Shown: positions 24,182 to 32,643 of the stretch, piece by piece | Numbering within the stretch: position 1 is the first letter of the stretch | Layout of the letters: the number at the start of each line of letters is the position of its first letter | From: Hymenobacter monticola | GTDB lineage: Bacteria > Bacteroidota > Bacteroidia > Cytophagales > Hymenobacteraceae | Direction of reading: 5' to 3' | Assembly (NCBI RefSeq): GCF_022811645.1 | Contig: NZ_CP094534.1 | Coordinates: forward strand, 1,860,001-1,924,000 | DNA: 64,000 nt | Notes under the pieces: generated by a model | Database searches by the model: none | Seen by the model: the letters and a program-made list of their open reading frames with translations, nothing else | Told to the model about the DNA's origin: nothing | Translations under genes and position numbers: made by a program

Positions 24182-26032
24182 CTATTCCACCGTCAGCCAG
24201 CGCGTGGCGGTGGCCGGGCCGGCGCTCACGCGCAGGGCGTAAAGGCCCGGCGCGAGGCCGCGCAGGTTCAACTCGTGGCGCTGGCTGGTAGATAAGCTTA
24301 ACGTTTCGGTACGCAAGGTGCGGCCCAAGGCATCGGTCAGTGTCAAGATGGCGCTGGTAGCACCGGGCACGGCGGGCAGCTGCACCGTGGCGGTGCTGCG
24401 GGCCGGGTTGGGGGAGAGGGAGAAGCTCAGGTTGCCCCGGGCGGCCGCCGTGGCGGTGAGGGTGGGGTCGGTGAGGGAGGCCAGGAAGCAGGCGGAGCTG
24501 GTAGAGGTATTAATGGTTTGACTACCAAAGCTGGCTATTGGCCCAACGGTTCCTCCTACGTATACGCTGCCCCGGGCCACACGCACAGAAGTAGCAAAGT
24601 CATCAGCGGAGCCACCGGCTTGCTGCGCCCAGTCGAAACGGCTGGAACTGCCAGCATCAACCAGTTTCGCTACGAATACATCCCGAGGGTAGCTGCCATT
24701 CGCGCTGGGCCTGGTAAGCGTGGTGGCGCCGAAGCTGATTTGGCTGCTTCTGAAGGTGCCCGCCACATACACATTGCTGCCCTGCACGGTAATGGCCGTG
24801 GCCGAATCCATGTCCGCGCCTCCGGCCCGTTGGGCCCAGGCAAAGCTGGCCGTAGCACCCGCATCGGTGAGCTTGGCTACAAAGGCGTCATAGTCGCCAA
24901 TGCTGGGGAGGCTCGTGTTGCCAAAAGTGGAGGGAGTGTTGCCGAGAGGGCCGCCTACGCTATAGCGCGTGCTGCCATAATACCCCGCTATGTACACGTT
25001 GGCCCCATTAACCGCCAGCGCCTTCGGGACGTCAAAGCCAATACCTCCGGCCTGCTGGGCCCAGGTAAAGCTGGAAGTAGGGCCTGCATCGGTGAGCTTC
25101 GCCACAAAAATATCGGTCCTGTTACCGTAAATTCCTGTGGCGGGGTTGGCATTCGTTAAAGTGAAAGGGCCAAACGTTGCTGTAGGCCCATTAAACCCCC
25201 CGGTCACGTAAACGCTGGAGCCACTCACGGCTAGGGCAACTGCAACATTGCCCCCCAAGCCACTGCTCTGTTGGGCCCAGACAAAGTTGGCCGTGGCTCC
25301 ATTGTCTGCCAGCTTGGCTACGAAGGTCGAACCGGCCACACTGGCGTTGGTCAGCGTGGTTGCACCAAAGACGACTGTGCTTGCGCTAAACCAGCCGGCC
25401 ACATACACATTGCTGCCGTCCACCGCTATACCAGTGGCACCTTCGTTGCTGGTGCCACTGGCCCGTTGGGCCCAGGCAAAGCTGGCTGAGGCACCCAAGT
25501 CGATAAGCTTGGCTACGAATACATCCGTGCCATTGTAGGAGCCGGGCGAGGTGCCGGTATTGTTGGTATTGGCCAGCGTGGTACTGCCGAAGGCAGCGGT
25601 AGGCCCCGTAAAGGCCCCCGTGATGTACACGCTGGTGCCCACTACTGCAATAGCAGATGCACCGTCGTAGCCCCCGCCCCCGGCACTCTGGGCCCATACA
25701 AAGCTGTTGCTAACCGGGCTCCATTTGGCCACGAACGCATCTGTTTCATTGAAGGATGTATTGCCAACAGTCAAATAGGGCGTCACGCTGGTAAGCGTGA
25801 TGGAGCCGAAGCTGGCCGTTCCGGAATAAGTCCCCGTGATGTAAACGTTACCGCTGGCATCGGTGGCCGTAGCGCTGACTTGAGGAGGGACGCCGAATTG
25901 GGAGCCGCTCTGGTTAATGGTCAAAGCCATTTGCCAGGCCGGGGCTTGGGCAAAGGCCGCCGGGCCGACGAGGAGCAGCAACAACAAGCAGGCTAAGGGG
26001 CTGCCGCAGGCGAGCGTAAAAAAGTGTTTCAT
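24182..26032 (-). CDS. SBBP-repeat beta-propeller-like T9SS protein 2
   Basis: 616 residues: signal peptide (ends AAFAQAPAWQ), about nine SBBP repeats of the same form as protein 1 (NVYVAGWFSASTVVFGATTL, FVAKLTDAGATASFAWAQRA), and a T9SS sorting domain (LSPNPARSTATVQLPAVPGA to TATRWLTVE). Both proteins share a start of the form 'AWQMALTI / SLQMTAAM' after the signal. The two genes are in tandem, separated by a hairpin, each probably with its own promoter. Repeat number differs, as expected of a repeat-recombining surface protein. No enzymatic motif was seen. Confidence 0.85.
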   Translation of the reverse strand: MKHFFTLACGSPLACLLLLLLVGPAAFAQAPAWQMALTINQSGSQFGVPPQVSATATDASGNVYITGTYSGTASFGSITLTSVTPYLTVGNTSFNETDAFVAKWSPVSNSFVWAQSAGGGGYDGASAIAVVGTSVYITGAFTGPTAAFGSTTLANTNNTGTSPGSYNGTDVFVAKLIDLGASASFAWAQRASGTSNEGATGIAVDGSNVYVAGWFSASTVVFGATTLTNASVAGSTFVAKLADNGATANFVWAQQSSGLGGNVAVALAVSGSSVYVTGGFNGPTATFGPFTLTNANPATGIYGNRTDIFVAKLTDAGPTSSFTWAQQAGGIGFDVPKALAVNGANVYIAGYYGSTRYSVGGPLGNTPSTFGNTSLPSIGDYDAFVAKLTDAGATASFAWAQRAGGADMDSATAITVQGSNVYVAGTFRSSQISFGATTLTRPSANGSYPRDVFVAKLVDAGSSSRFDWAQQAGGSADDFATSVRVARGSVYVGGTVGPIASFGSQTINTSTSSACFLASLTDPTLTATAAARGNLSFSLSPNPARSTATVQLPAVPGATSAILTLTDALGRTLRTETLSLSTSQRHELNLRGLAPGLYALRVSAGPATATRWLTVE

Positions 26033-26059
26033 GCAGGCTTTAGGGAAAGGAGAAAATGA

Positions 26060-26092
26060 AAGCGGCCCCGATGTGGAGCATCGGAGCCGCTT
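26060..26092. terminator. Hairpin after the M13 peptidase gene
   Basis: AAGCGGCCCCGATG pairs with CATCGGAGCCGCTT around GTGGAG, giving a stem of about 13 bp with one mismatch. On the minus strand it is followed by TCATTTTCT. Confidence 0.55.
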
Positions 26093-26127
26093 CGTGCAAA
26101 AACCAAACCACTAAGGCAATAGCAACA

Positions 26128-28221
26128 CTACCAAATCACCGCCCTATCGGCCGGCTTGCGAATCATCTTGTCGCCCTCTTGGCAGCCAAACGCCGCCTGA
26201 AACTGCGGCATGTTCATCAGCGGGCCGATGGTGCGGTACTGGCCGGGCGAGTGCGGGTCGGTGGCAATTTGCTGGCGCAAGGCCTCGGGCCGGATGTTGG
26301 TGCGGCGCAGCTGGGCCCAGCTCAGGAAGTAGCGCTGCTCGGGCGTGAAGCCGTCGAACTTCGGGCGCGGGCCGTTGCCGTAGCGCTGCTGCAGCTGCTT
26401 CTGCAGGGCGCCGTATACCACCGTGAGGCCGGCAAAGTCGGCCAGGTTTTCGCCCATGGTCAGCTGGCCGTTCACGTGCACCGAGTCGAGGGGCGAGAAG
26501 GCGTCGTACTGGCGGCCCACCACGGCAGCCCGCTTCGTAAACTCGGCCGCGTCGGCGGGCGTCCACCAGTCGCGCAGGTTGCCCTGGGCGTCGTACTGCC
26601 GGCCCTGGTCGTCGAAGCCGTGGGTCATTTCGTGGCCCATCACCCCGCCAATGGCGCCGTAGTTCACCGCGTCGTCGGCCTGGGGGTCGAAGAAGGGCGG
26701 CTGCAGGTAGCCGGCCGGAAACACCATCTCGTTCAGCGTCGGGTCGTAGTAGGCGTTGATGGTGGGCGGCGTCATGCCCCACTCGGTGCGGTCGATGGGC
26801 TGGCCCAGGTGGGCGGCCTCGCGGCGGTTTTCCCACTGGCGGGCGGCCAGCAGGTTTTTGAGGTAGCTCTCGCGCGTGATTTTCAGGCTTGAGTAATCCT
26901 TCCACACGTCGGGGTAGCCGATTTTTACGCGCAGGGCGGCCAGCTTTTTCAGGGCCTCGGCCTTGGTGGGCGCGCTCATCCAGGTGTTGGTTTGGATGTG
27001 CTCGGCCATGCTGGCCTTCACGTTGTTCACCATTTCCAGGGCCTTGGCCTTGGCCGCGGGCGGGAAGGCCTGGTCCACGTAGAGCTGCCCGAAGGCTTCG
27101 CCGAGGTAGCTGTCGGTGGCGGCCTGCATGCGCTTCCAGCGCGCGGCCTGTTGCTTGGCTCCGGTCTGGGCCTGGCTGAAGCGGAAGGCCGCGTCGGCAA
27201 AGGGCGTGGGCAGAGCCGCGGCCGTGCTGCGCAGCAGGTGCCAGCGCAGGTAGGCCTTCAGGTCCGGAATGTTCTCGGTTTTCAGCACCGCATTCACCTC
27301 ATCCAGAAAGGCTGGCTGGCCCACGATGATTTCCTGGGCCTTGCCCATCTGTAGGCCCGCCAGCAGCCCTTTCGGGTCGAGGGCGGGGTAGCGCTTCTGG
27401 GCGGCGGCCACGGTCATCTTGTTGTAGTTCGTTTGGGGGTCGCGCAGCTCCACGGGCGTGCGCGAGGCCTTGGCCAGGCGCGTTTCGATGCGCTCCACGG
27501 TGGCCGCGTCGAGCTGGGCCAGCGCGGGCGGGGCGCCCGCCAGCTCCAGCACCTGCTGCATGTAGGCGCGGTAAGCGGCCTTCACCTTCTCAGAGCGGGC
27601 GTCGGTTTTAAAGTAGAACTCGCGGTTGGGCAGCGTGAGGCCGCCCTGGCCCATCTGCACAGCGTACTGGGAGCTCATCTTCTCGTCCACGCCCACGCCC
27701 ACCTGGAAAAACACGCCGACGCCCAGGTCCTGCAAACGGATGATTTCGCGGTGCAGGGCGGCCGCGTCGCGCACGGCAGCCAGGCGTTCCAGCTCCGGCC
27801 GCAGCGGCGCCAGGCCGGCCCGGTCGATGGCCGCCGTGTCCATGGCCGCGGCGTAGAAGTCGCCCACCTTCTGCAGGTTCGAGCCGGGCGCGGCGGTGCG
27901 GTTAGCCGCCGCGTCTTCCAGAATCTGGCGCAGCAGGGCCTGCGTGCGGTTGCCGAGCAGGTTGCGCGGCCCCCAGCTGCTGGCGTAGCTCGGCACGGGG
28001 TTGTTGCGCAGCCAGTTGCCGCCCGAAAACTGAAAGAAGTCGTCGCAGGGGTTCACCGTGCGGTCGAGGTCGGCCATGTCGAGGCCGACGCCTTTGGGGT
28101 AGGTTTCGGTGGGGGCAGGCGTAGCCGGCGCTGTGGTGGCCACGGGGGCGGGCCTGGTGCCGGCGCAGCTGGCCAGCAGCAGCGCGGTCGCCAGCCAGGG
28201 GCGGGAGGAGCGGTTTTTCAT
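26128..28221 (-). CDS. M13-family (neprilysin-like) metallopeptidase lipoprotein
   Basis: 697 residues from the ATG at 28221; the longer frame to 28341 reads through a family B repeat. The N terminus is a lipoprotein signal with lipobox LLASC, followed by a Pro/Thr linker. Residues ~50-430 are the helical M13_N domain (MADLDRTVNPCDDFFQFSGG). The catalytic domain has INAYYDP (substrate binding), GVMGHEMTHGFDDQG (HExxH zinc ligands) and GENLADFAG (third zinc ligand Glu and the Asp). The usual C-terminal Cys-containing motif is represented by CQEGDKMIRKP, ending AVIW. It likely cleaves small peptides at the outer membrane or in the periplasm. Monocistronic. Confidence 0.92.
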   Translation of the reverse strand: MKNRSSRPWLATALLLASCAGTRPAPVATTAPATPAPTETYPKGVGLDMADLDRTVNPCDDFFQFSGGNWLRNNPVPSYASSWGPRNLLGNRTQALLRQILEDAAANRTAAPGSNLQKVGDFYAAAMDTAAIDRAGLAPLRPELERLAAVRDAAALHREIIRLQDLGVGVFFQVGVGVDEKMSSQYAVQMGQGGLTLPNREFYFKTDARSEKVKAAYRAYMQQVLELAGAPPALAQLDAATVERIETRLAKASRTPVELRDPQTNYNKMTVAAAQKRYPALDPKGLLAGLQMGKAQEIIVGQPAFLDEVNAVLKTENIPDLKAYLRWHLLRSTAAALPTPFADAAFRFSQAQTGAKQQAARWKRMQAATDSYLGEAFGQLYVDQAFPPAAKAKALEMVNNVKASMAEHIQTNTWMSAPTKAEALKKLAALRVKIGYPDVWKDYSSLKITRESYLKNLLAARQWENRREAAHLGQPIDRTEWGMTPPTINAYYDPTLNEMVFPAGYLQPPFFDPQADDAVNYGAIGGVMGHEMTHGFDDQGRQYDAQGNLRDWWTPADAAEFTKRAAVVGRQYDAFSPLDSVHVNGQLTMGENLADFAGLTVVYGALQKQLQQRYGNGPRPKFDGFTPEQRYFLSWAQLRRTNIRPEALRQQIATDPHSPGQYRTIGPLMNMPQFQAAFGCQEGDKMIRKPADRAVIW

Positions 28222-28306
28222 AAGCAGCGAGTCAGCGTTTCGGAAGCAAAGTAGCGCCAAAGACCCTGACAGCGGCCCAAAATTGCATGGGAGTATCGAT
28301 AAGACA

Positions 28307-28413
28307 TCTGTCATCCTGAGCGCAGCGAAGGACCTTATCACCGAAGAACGGCTTGCAGTAATTGTTTACTGATGCAGGCGTGAGAAGGTCCTTCGCTGCG
28401 CTCAGGATGACAG
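28307..28413. repeat. Palindromic intergenic repeat, family B, copy 3
   Basis: Arms CTGTCATCCTGAGCGCAGCG-AAGGACC and the complement. The centre has GTAATTGTTTACT, a variant of the core in copies 2 and 4. It lies between the 3' end of tlpA-like gene 28439 and the 5' end of the peptidase gene. Confidence 0.85.
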
Positions 28414-28438
28414 CCGTTTCAAAACAGTACACCGCCTC

Positions 28439-30001
28439 CTACCGCAGCCCCAGCCGCTCGCGCAACTGCTGGTACAGCTTTTCGCCGTCGCTGGGGTGGT
28501 AGGCACTGGCCTCCACCAGTTTCCCGTTTTTGTCGAAAATCATGTAGGTCGGTAGGTAGGGAATCACCTTCTCCAGCGACTTCTGCACGGCCTCCGAAGC
28601 CAGGTAGTGGGCGCCGCGCAGGTTGCTTTTAGCCGCCAGCGCCGCCCACTTGTCCCGGAAGCCGGGCTTGTCGACAGAGATATAGAGCACCTCGATGCCG
28701 TTTTTGCTGGCAAACTCGTGCAGGCCCGGCTCGTGCCGAAACTCGGCAATGCACGGCCCGCACCACGAAGCCCAGAAATCGACAAATACCGGCTGGCCCG
28801 CAAACTGCTGGCGCACGAGTCCGGCCAGTGTCCGTACCGTATCCAAGCCCGGCGCAGGAGCGAAGGCCAGGGCGTTGGCGCCGGGGGCAAGGGTGCCGAA
28901 GGTGAGGTTCTGGCCCGCCACCGCCGGGGCGGCCGGCGCTTTGGGCAGGGCCCGGGCGATAATGGGCACGTACGGACTCGTTGGAAACATCCGCTTGTAA
29001 TCGGCAAACGCCCGGACAAAATCGGCCGGGCTCATGGCGTTGAAGGACAGCGCCGTGAGAAAGATGGTACCTACGCCTTCGCCCTGCGCCGCGCGGGGCA
29101 GATAGTCGAAGCGGCCCATGCCCCCATACACCGGCGCAAACTGCGTTTCGTAGCCGGCCCAGGTGCGGGCCGTGGGTGCGGGGCCGGGCAGCACGCCCCG
29201 CTGGCGCAGTTCTGCCACGGTGCCCAGGTTGCCGAGGGCCGAGTAGCGGTAGCGGGGCAGGGCAGGGTCGTAGCGGGCACACAGAGCCACGGCCAGCCGG
29301 CGAACCTCGGCGGCGGGCATCTTCAGGTGCAGGTTGGCCTTGGCCGAATCCTGGAAGTGCACCGCCAGCGCATTACCCACCCAGAACAGCAGGCGCTGCT
29401 CCACCTCGGCCGCCAGCACGTCGTGGCAGCGCTGGCTGATGCCTCTGGTTCGCAGCGCAGCCGTGAGCAGGGCCTGGGGTGTGGCGGCCTCGGCCTGCAG
29501 AGCCGCCAGCCCGGCCGCGGCAGTGGGGGCAGCGGCCAGGGCTTTGGTGAGGCGCTGGCCGTCGGTGGGGCCGCCGTTCAGCAGCTTGCCTTGCTCCAGT
29601 AAGTTGTTGCCGGCCGCGTTGGTGCCCGCGTAAGCCACCGTAGGCGGCGCATTGCCCACGCCCGGCGTCAGCGTGAAGCCAAGGCGCGCGCCCGGCTCCA
29701 CGAAGGCGAGGCTGCGCGGGGCATACTTGCCATCGTAGCGCACAAAGCCCGTTTGGCTGTGCCGCAGCTGGTAGCGGAAGCGCCCGCCCCGCACCATCGC
29801 TTCGTTGGGTCCGTCGGTGAAAAAGTAGTTCAGCGGCACACCCGGCAGGGGCTCGAAGATGGTCACCGTGGTAGAATCCGGCACGCCGGCAAACTGGCCG
29901 GTAATAACAACCGGCGCGGCCGGCAACGCGGTTTTTTGGGCACACACCAAGCCAGGGGCAACGGCCAGCGCCGCCCCCAGCAGGCAGGAGGGGTACTTCA
30001 T
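28439..30001 (-). CDS. TlpA-like thioredoxin-fold protein with N-terminal DUF4369-like region
   Basis: 520 residues from the ATG at 30001; a longer frame to 30088 overlaps the upstream gene. The signal peptide (ends GLVCAQK) directs it to the periplasm. Residues ~20-120 are beta-rich (VVITGQFAGVPDSTTVTIFEPL), DUF4369-like, followed by a helical middle. The last ~150 residues are a TlpA/ResA thioredoxin fold with the redox motif FWASWCGPC and the cis-Pro region YLPTYMIF. It probably reduces or monitors periplasmic disulfides. The start lies 17 bases past the M56 gene's stop, so it is the third gene of the blaI-M56-tlpA operon, which links redox to a sensor-protease circuit. Confidence 0.85.
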   Translation of the reverse strand: MKYPSCLLGAALAVAPGLVCAQKTALPAAPVVITGQFAGVPDSTTVTIFEPLPGVPLNYFFTDGPNEAMVRGGRFRYQLRHSQTGFVRYDGKYAPRSLAFVEPGARLGFTLTPGVGNAPPTVAYAGTNAAGNNLLEQGKLLNGGPTDGQRLTKALAAAPTAAAGLAALQAEAATPQALLTAALRTRGISQRCHDVLAAEVEQRLLFWVGNALAVHFQDSAKANLHLKMPAAEVRRLAVALCARYDPALPRYRYSALGNLGTVAELRQRGVLPGPAPTARTWAGYETQFAPVYGGMGRFDYLPRAAQGEGVGTIFLTALSFNAMSPADFVRAFADYKRMFPTSPYVPIIARALPKAPAAPAVAGQNLTFGTLAPGANALAFAPAPGLDTVRTLAGLVRQQFAGQPVFVDFWASWCGPCIAEFRHEPGLHEFASKNGIEVLYISVDKPGFRDKWAALAAKSNLRGAHYLASEAVQKSLEKVIPYLPTYMIFDKNGKLVEASAYHPSDGEKLYQQLRERLGLR

Positions 30002-30017
30002 TGCAGAAAAGGGTGAG

Positions 30018-31973
30018 CTAGCGAGTGAACGACTCGGAAAGGAACTTGCCCGCGCCGTCGAAGGTGAGGTAAGCGGGCCGGCGGCCAATCACAATCTCGG
30101 CCTGGTAGCGCGAGGGGCCGCCGTTGGCGTCCTTCAGCTCTGTCACGCCCAGCAGGCGGGCGGCGGGGTAGTGCTGCGTAATGTAGGCCAGCGCCGGGGC
30201 GGCCAGGTAGGGCACGCTAGTCGCCTGGGCCGGCGCGGCGGGAGCTGTGGGTGCATTGTTCAGCCTGTTATTGAAAGCCACTACCTCGGCGCTATTCTCA
30301 TTGGCTTTGGTGGTCACCACCAATATGCCATTGTCGGCTTCAGCTCCGAAAAATTGGCGGGCCTGCTCGTTGTCTTTAAATACGCTGATGTTGGCTATGT
30401 TGTCAGCGCCAATATCCTTTATATCGCCGGCATAACGCCGGCCATCCAGGTACACAACAGGTGCTAGCTTCTTGCTGTAAATAGCCGGGGTTTTCCCTGC
30501 CAACGTCCCCCCAGCGGCTGGCGCCGCCGTGCGAACCGTGGCCGGGGCCGCCACCAGCTGCTCCGCTGCATTAAAAAACAGCTTGTGCTTCTCGCCATTG
30601 CTGGCCATCACGCTGGCGTAGTATTTAATGTGCGGCGCTTTCTCCGACGCCTTCTCGCTGATAAACCAGCCACCCAGCTTGCTCCCGGGATATGTCTTGG
30701 CAATGTAGGCCTTGATGCCATCGGGCAGCTGGTGGTCGGCCGGGTTCACGGATGTGGTGGCCTGCACCGGCACCATGCGCTTATTTTCAATGGTAAACTT
30801 TTTATTGAATGCCACCACATCGGGCCGATTCTGATTGGCTTTGGTGGTGACCACCGCTACACCGCGACCTGCTTCCCCGCCCAGCAGCAGTTGCGCCGAG
30901 GGGCCTTTGAGAATGGTCATGCTGGCAATGTTGTCGTTGTTGATGTGGCTAATGTCACCGGCTTGCCTGCGGCCATCCACGTAAAACACCGGAGGCAGGG
31001 CATCAGGCCGGTCCGTCAGGGTAGCGCGGGCAATACTGCCGAAGCTCTCGGTGGCGGGGCGGGCTTCCTTCGCCGCTGGCACCGCCGGCCCGGCGCCCTG
31101 CGCCCGCGCGCCCGAAAAGCCCAGGGTAGCAGCCAGCACCAGCGGCCCGGCCACAAAATAGCGGGCCAGCTGCCCGGTCGAAGAAAGCGGTGTGTTCATC
31201 ATGGCAACGCGGTTTTTGAGGGTGGGGAAGGTGAAATGCGAAACAAGGGCGGGGCCCGGCAGCCCCTGACTCAGGCGCAGCAGGCTGTATTGGTAGGCGC
31301 GCCGGTCGAGGCCGGTTTGCAGGGCGGCGTGGTCGGCCAGATACTCCAAATTGTCGAGCAGGGCGCGGCGCAACAGCCAGGCCGCGGGGTTGCACCAGGC
31401 CGCGGCCTGCGCCACCTGGGCCAGCAGCACATCCAGCGTGTGCCCTTGCCGCACATGCACCTGCTCGTGGCGCAGCACGGCCGCCAGCTCGGGCGTCGGG
31501 TGCTGCCCGGGGTTCAGGTAAATGGTGGCGCCGAAGGAAAACGGGCTGACGTCGCCGGGCAGCGCCCGCACCGCTACGCCTTGCACCACCGCGGGTCGCG
31601 ACAGGCGCCGCAGCCGCGCCAGCGACAGCAGTTGCACCAGCAGCCGCAGCAGCCCCAGGGCCATGCCGGCGCCGTACACGGCCAGCGCGACGGCGTTCCA
31701 ATCGGTGGGGGCAGGGGCGGGACTGGCGGCCGCGGTCGTGGGCAAGCTGGCCGTTTCCATGAGCACCACGGCCACGGGCGCAGCGGCCTCCGGCGGCAGC
31801 AGCGCCGGCACCGGCAGCAGCGGGTATACCGCCGAAAACAGCAGCGCAAACAGCAGGTAAAACCGGTTCAGCGTGAAAAACGTGAGCCGGCGCAGCAGCC
31901 CAAAATAAGCCAGCGCAAAGAGCAGCAGCGCCCCGTTGGCCTTCAGCAAATACAGCAGCGTGGGCGAGAGCAT
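30018..31973 (-). CDS. M56-family (BlaR1/MecR1-like) sensor protease with TonB plug-like repeats
   Basis: 651 residues. The N-terminal ~250 residues contain four hydrophobic segments (LLYLLKANGALLLFALAYFG, FYLLFALLFSAVYPLLP) and the M56 zinc motif HEQVH at residues ~169-173, in the cytoplasmic loop as in BlaR1. After a last membrane segment (~270-290) comes a periplasmic part of about 360 residues. It holds two copies of a ~70-residue unit: 'VDGRRQAGDISHINNDNIAS ... GVAVVTTKANQN' and 'LDGRRYAGDIKDIGADNIAN ... GILVVTTKANEN'. These resemble the plug domain of TonB-dependent receptors, and a TonB_C-like stretch follows each (YIAKTYPGSKLGGW, YITQHYPAARLLGV). No penicillin-binding domain is present. 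It should cleave the BlaI repressor encoded just upstream (2-base gap) on sensing an unknown signal. Confidence 0.85.
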   Translation of the reverse strand: MLSPTLLYLLKANGALLLFALAYFGLLRRLTFFTLNRFYLLFALLFSAVYPLLPVPALLPPEAAAPVAVVLMETASLPTTAAASPAPAPTDWNAVALAVYGAGMALGLLRLLVQLLSLARLRRLSRPAVVQGVAVRALPGDVSPFSFGATIYLNPGQHPTPELAAVLRHEQVHVRQGHTLDVLLAQVAQAAAWCNPAAWLLRRALLDNLEYLADHAALQTGLDRRAYQYSLLRLSQGLPGPALVSHFTFPTLKNRVAMMNTPLSSTGQLARYFVAGPLVLAATLGFSGARAQGAGPAVPAAKEARPATESFGSIARATLTDRPDALPPVFYVDGRRQAGDISHINNDNIASMTILKGPSAQLLLGGEAGRGVAVVTTKANQNRPDVVAFNKKFTIENKRMVPVQATTSVNPADHQLPDGIKAYIAKTYPGSKLGGWFISEKASEKAPHIKYYASVMASNGEKHKLFFNAAEQLVAAPATVRTAAPAAGGTLAGKTPAIYSKKLAPVVYLDGRRYAGDIKDIGADNIANISVFKDNEQARQFFGAEADNGILVVTTKANENSAEVVAFNNRLNNAPTAPAAPAQATSVPYLAAPALAYITQHYPAARLLGVTELKDANGGPSRYQAEIVIGRRPAYLTFDGAGKFLSESFTR

Positions 31974-31975
31974 GG

Positions 31976-32344
31976 CTAGTCCTCCTTCTTGCTTTCGATG
32001 AGCTTGATAATTTCCTGCAGCTCTTCGGCGCTGATTTTGTTGTCCTGCGCGAAAAACGACACCAGCTCCTTATAAGAGTTCTGGAAGTGCTGCTTCACCA
32101 GCGTGCCCAGGGAGCGGCGCTGGTAGTCATCGGCCGACACCACGGGCACGAAGCGGTAGGAGTTGCCCAGCTTTTCGGCGCGCACGTAGCCCTTGCGCTC
32201 CAGGTTGCGCAGGGTGCTGGCCAGCGTGGTGTAGGGCGGCCGCGGCTCGGGCAGCTGGTCGAGCACGTCTTTCACGAAGCCGCCGGCGGGCAGCGGCCAC
32301 AGCACGCGCAGGGCATCTTCTTCAGGTTGGGTGAGGCGTTCCAT
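31976..32344 (-). CDS. BlaI/MecI/CopY-family repressor
   Basis: 122 residues with the family winged helix: LTQPEEDALRVLWPLPAGGF, then PYTTLASTLRNLERKGYVRA as recognition helix and wing. A C-terminal dimerisation helix follows (HFQNSYKELVSFFAQDNKIS). First gene of the operon with the M56 protease and the TlpA-like protein. Two dyads 20 to 35 bases upstream (32364-32398) are the probable operator, so the repressor should control its own operon until the protease cleaves it. The cleavage site cannot be placed reliably. Confidence 0.92.
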   Translation of the reverse strand: MERLTQPEEDALRVLWPLPAGGFVKDVLDQLPEPRPPYTTLASTLRNLERKGYVRAEKLGNSYRFVPVVSADDYQRRSLGTLVKQHFQNSYKELVSFFAQDNKISAEELQEIIKLIESKKED

Positions 32345-32363
32345 GGGCGGCTTTGCTGGCTTG

Positions 32364-32398
32364 TTACGATGATGTCGTAAATCTACGAAAATTTCGTA
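32364..32398 (-). promoter_or_regulatory. Promoter with two BlaI-type operator dyads
   Basis: Dyad 1 at 32364-32380 is TTACGA-N5-TCGTAA; dyad 2 at 32384-32398 is TACGA-N5-TCGTA; their centres are 19 bp apart, about two helical turns. On the minus strand a -7-like TAGATTTA (complement of 32378-32385) lies between them, and TTTC at 32404-32407 is 18 bases upstream as a -33 box. One dyad therefore fills the spacer and the other covers the transcription start. Confidence 0.7.
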
Positions 32399-32440
32399 AT
32401 TGTGAAACGGGTTGGGCGGAAATAAGTTGTAGTGAAAAAG

Positions 32441-32474
32441 AAAAGCCCATCTCAGGGGCTGAAATGGGCTTTTT
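32441..32474. terminator. Terminator of STAS-like gene 3
   Basis: AAAAGCCCAT (32441-32450) pairs with ATGGGCTTTT (32464-32473). On the minus strand the T-run continues as TTTTCTTTTTC. It lies beyond the family C repeat, downstream of the gene ending at 32644. Confidence 0.7.
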
Positions 32475-32530
32475 GATAAAGAGTAAAGGGCGCAGGTCTA
32501 GGTGGGAGCAGAGGCGCGCGGGGCGTCCGA

Positions 32531-32622
32531 CGTAGGGGCGGGGCTTGCCCCCGCCTGTCGTTGGGCGGAACCGTTGGTTTGGCGCGAACGGCCGGGCGGG
32601 GGCAAGCCCCGCCCCTACATTG
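32531..32622. repeat. Palindromic intergenic repeat, family C, copy 1
   Basis: Arms CGTAGGGGCGGGGCTTGCCC and GGGCAAGCCCCGCCCCTACA. The centre has CCGTTGGTTTGGCGCGAACG, similar to the copy at 42492-42594. Located between a stop codon and the terminator at 32441. Confidence 0.85.
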
Positions 32623-32643
32623 TTCAATGGCTCATTTTGACTT

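Noticed and set aside
28222..28341. N-terminal extension of the M13 peptidase
   Set aside because: It is translated from a family B repeat (reads SFAALRMT); the ATG at 28221 starts a proper lipoprotein signal.
30001..30088. Earlier start of the TlpA-like gene
   Set aside because: It would overlap the M56 gene by 70 bases, and the signal peptide begins at the ATG at 30001.
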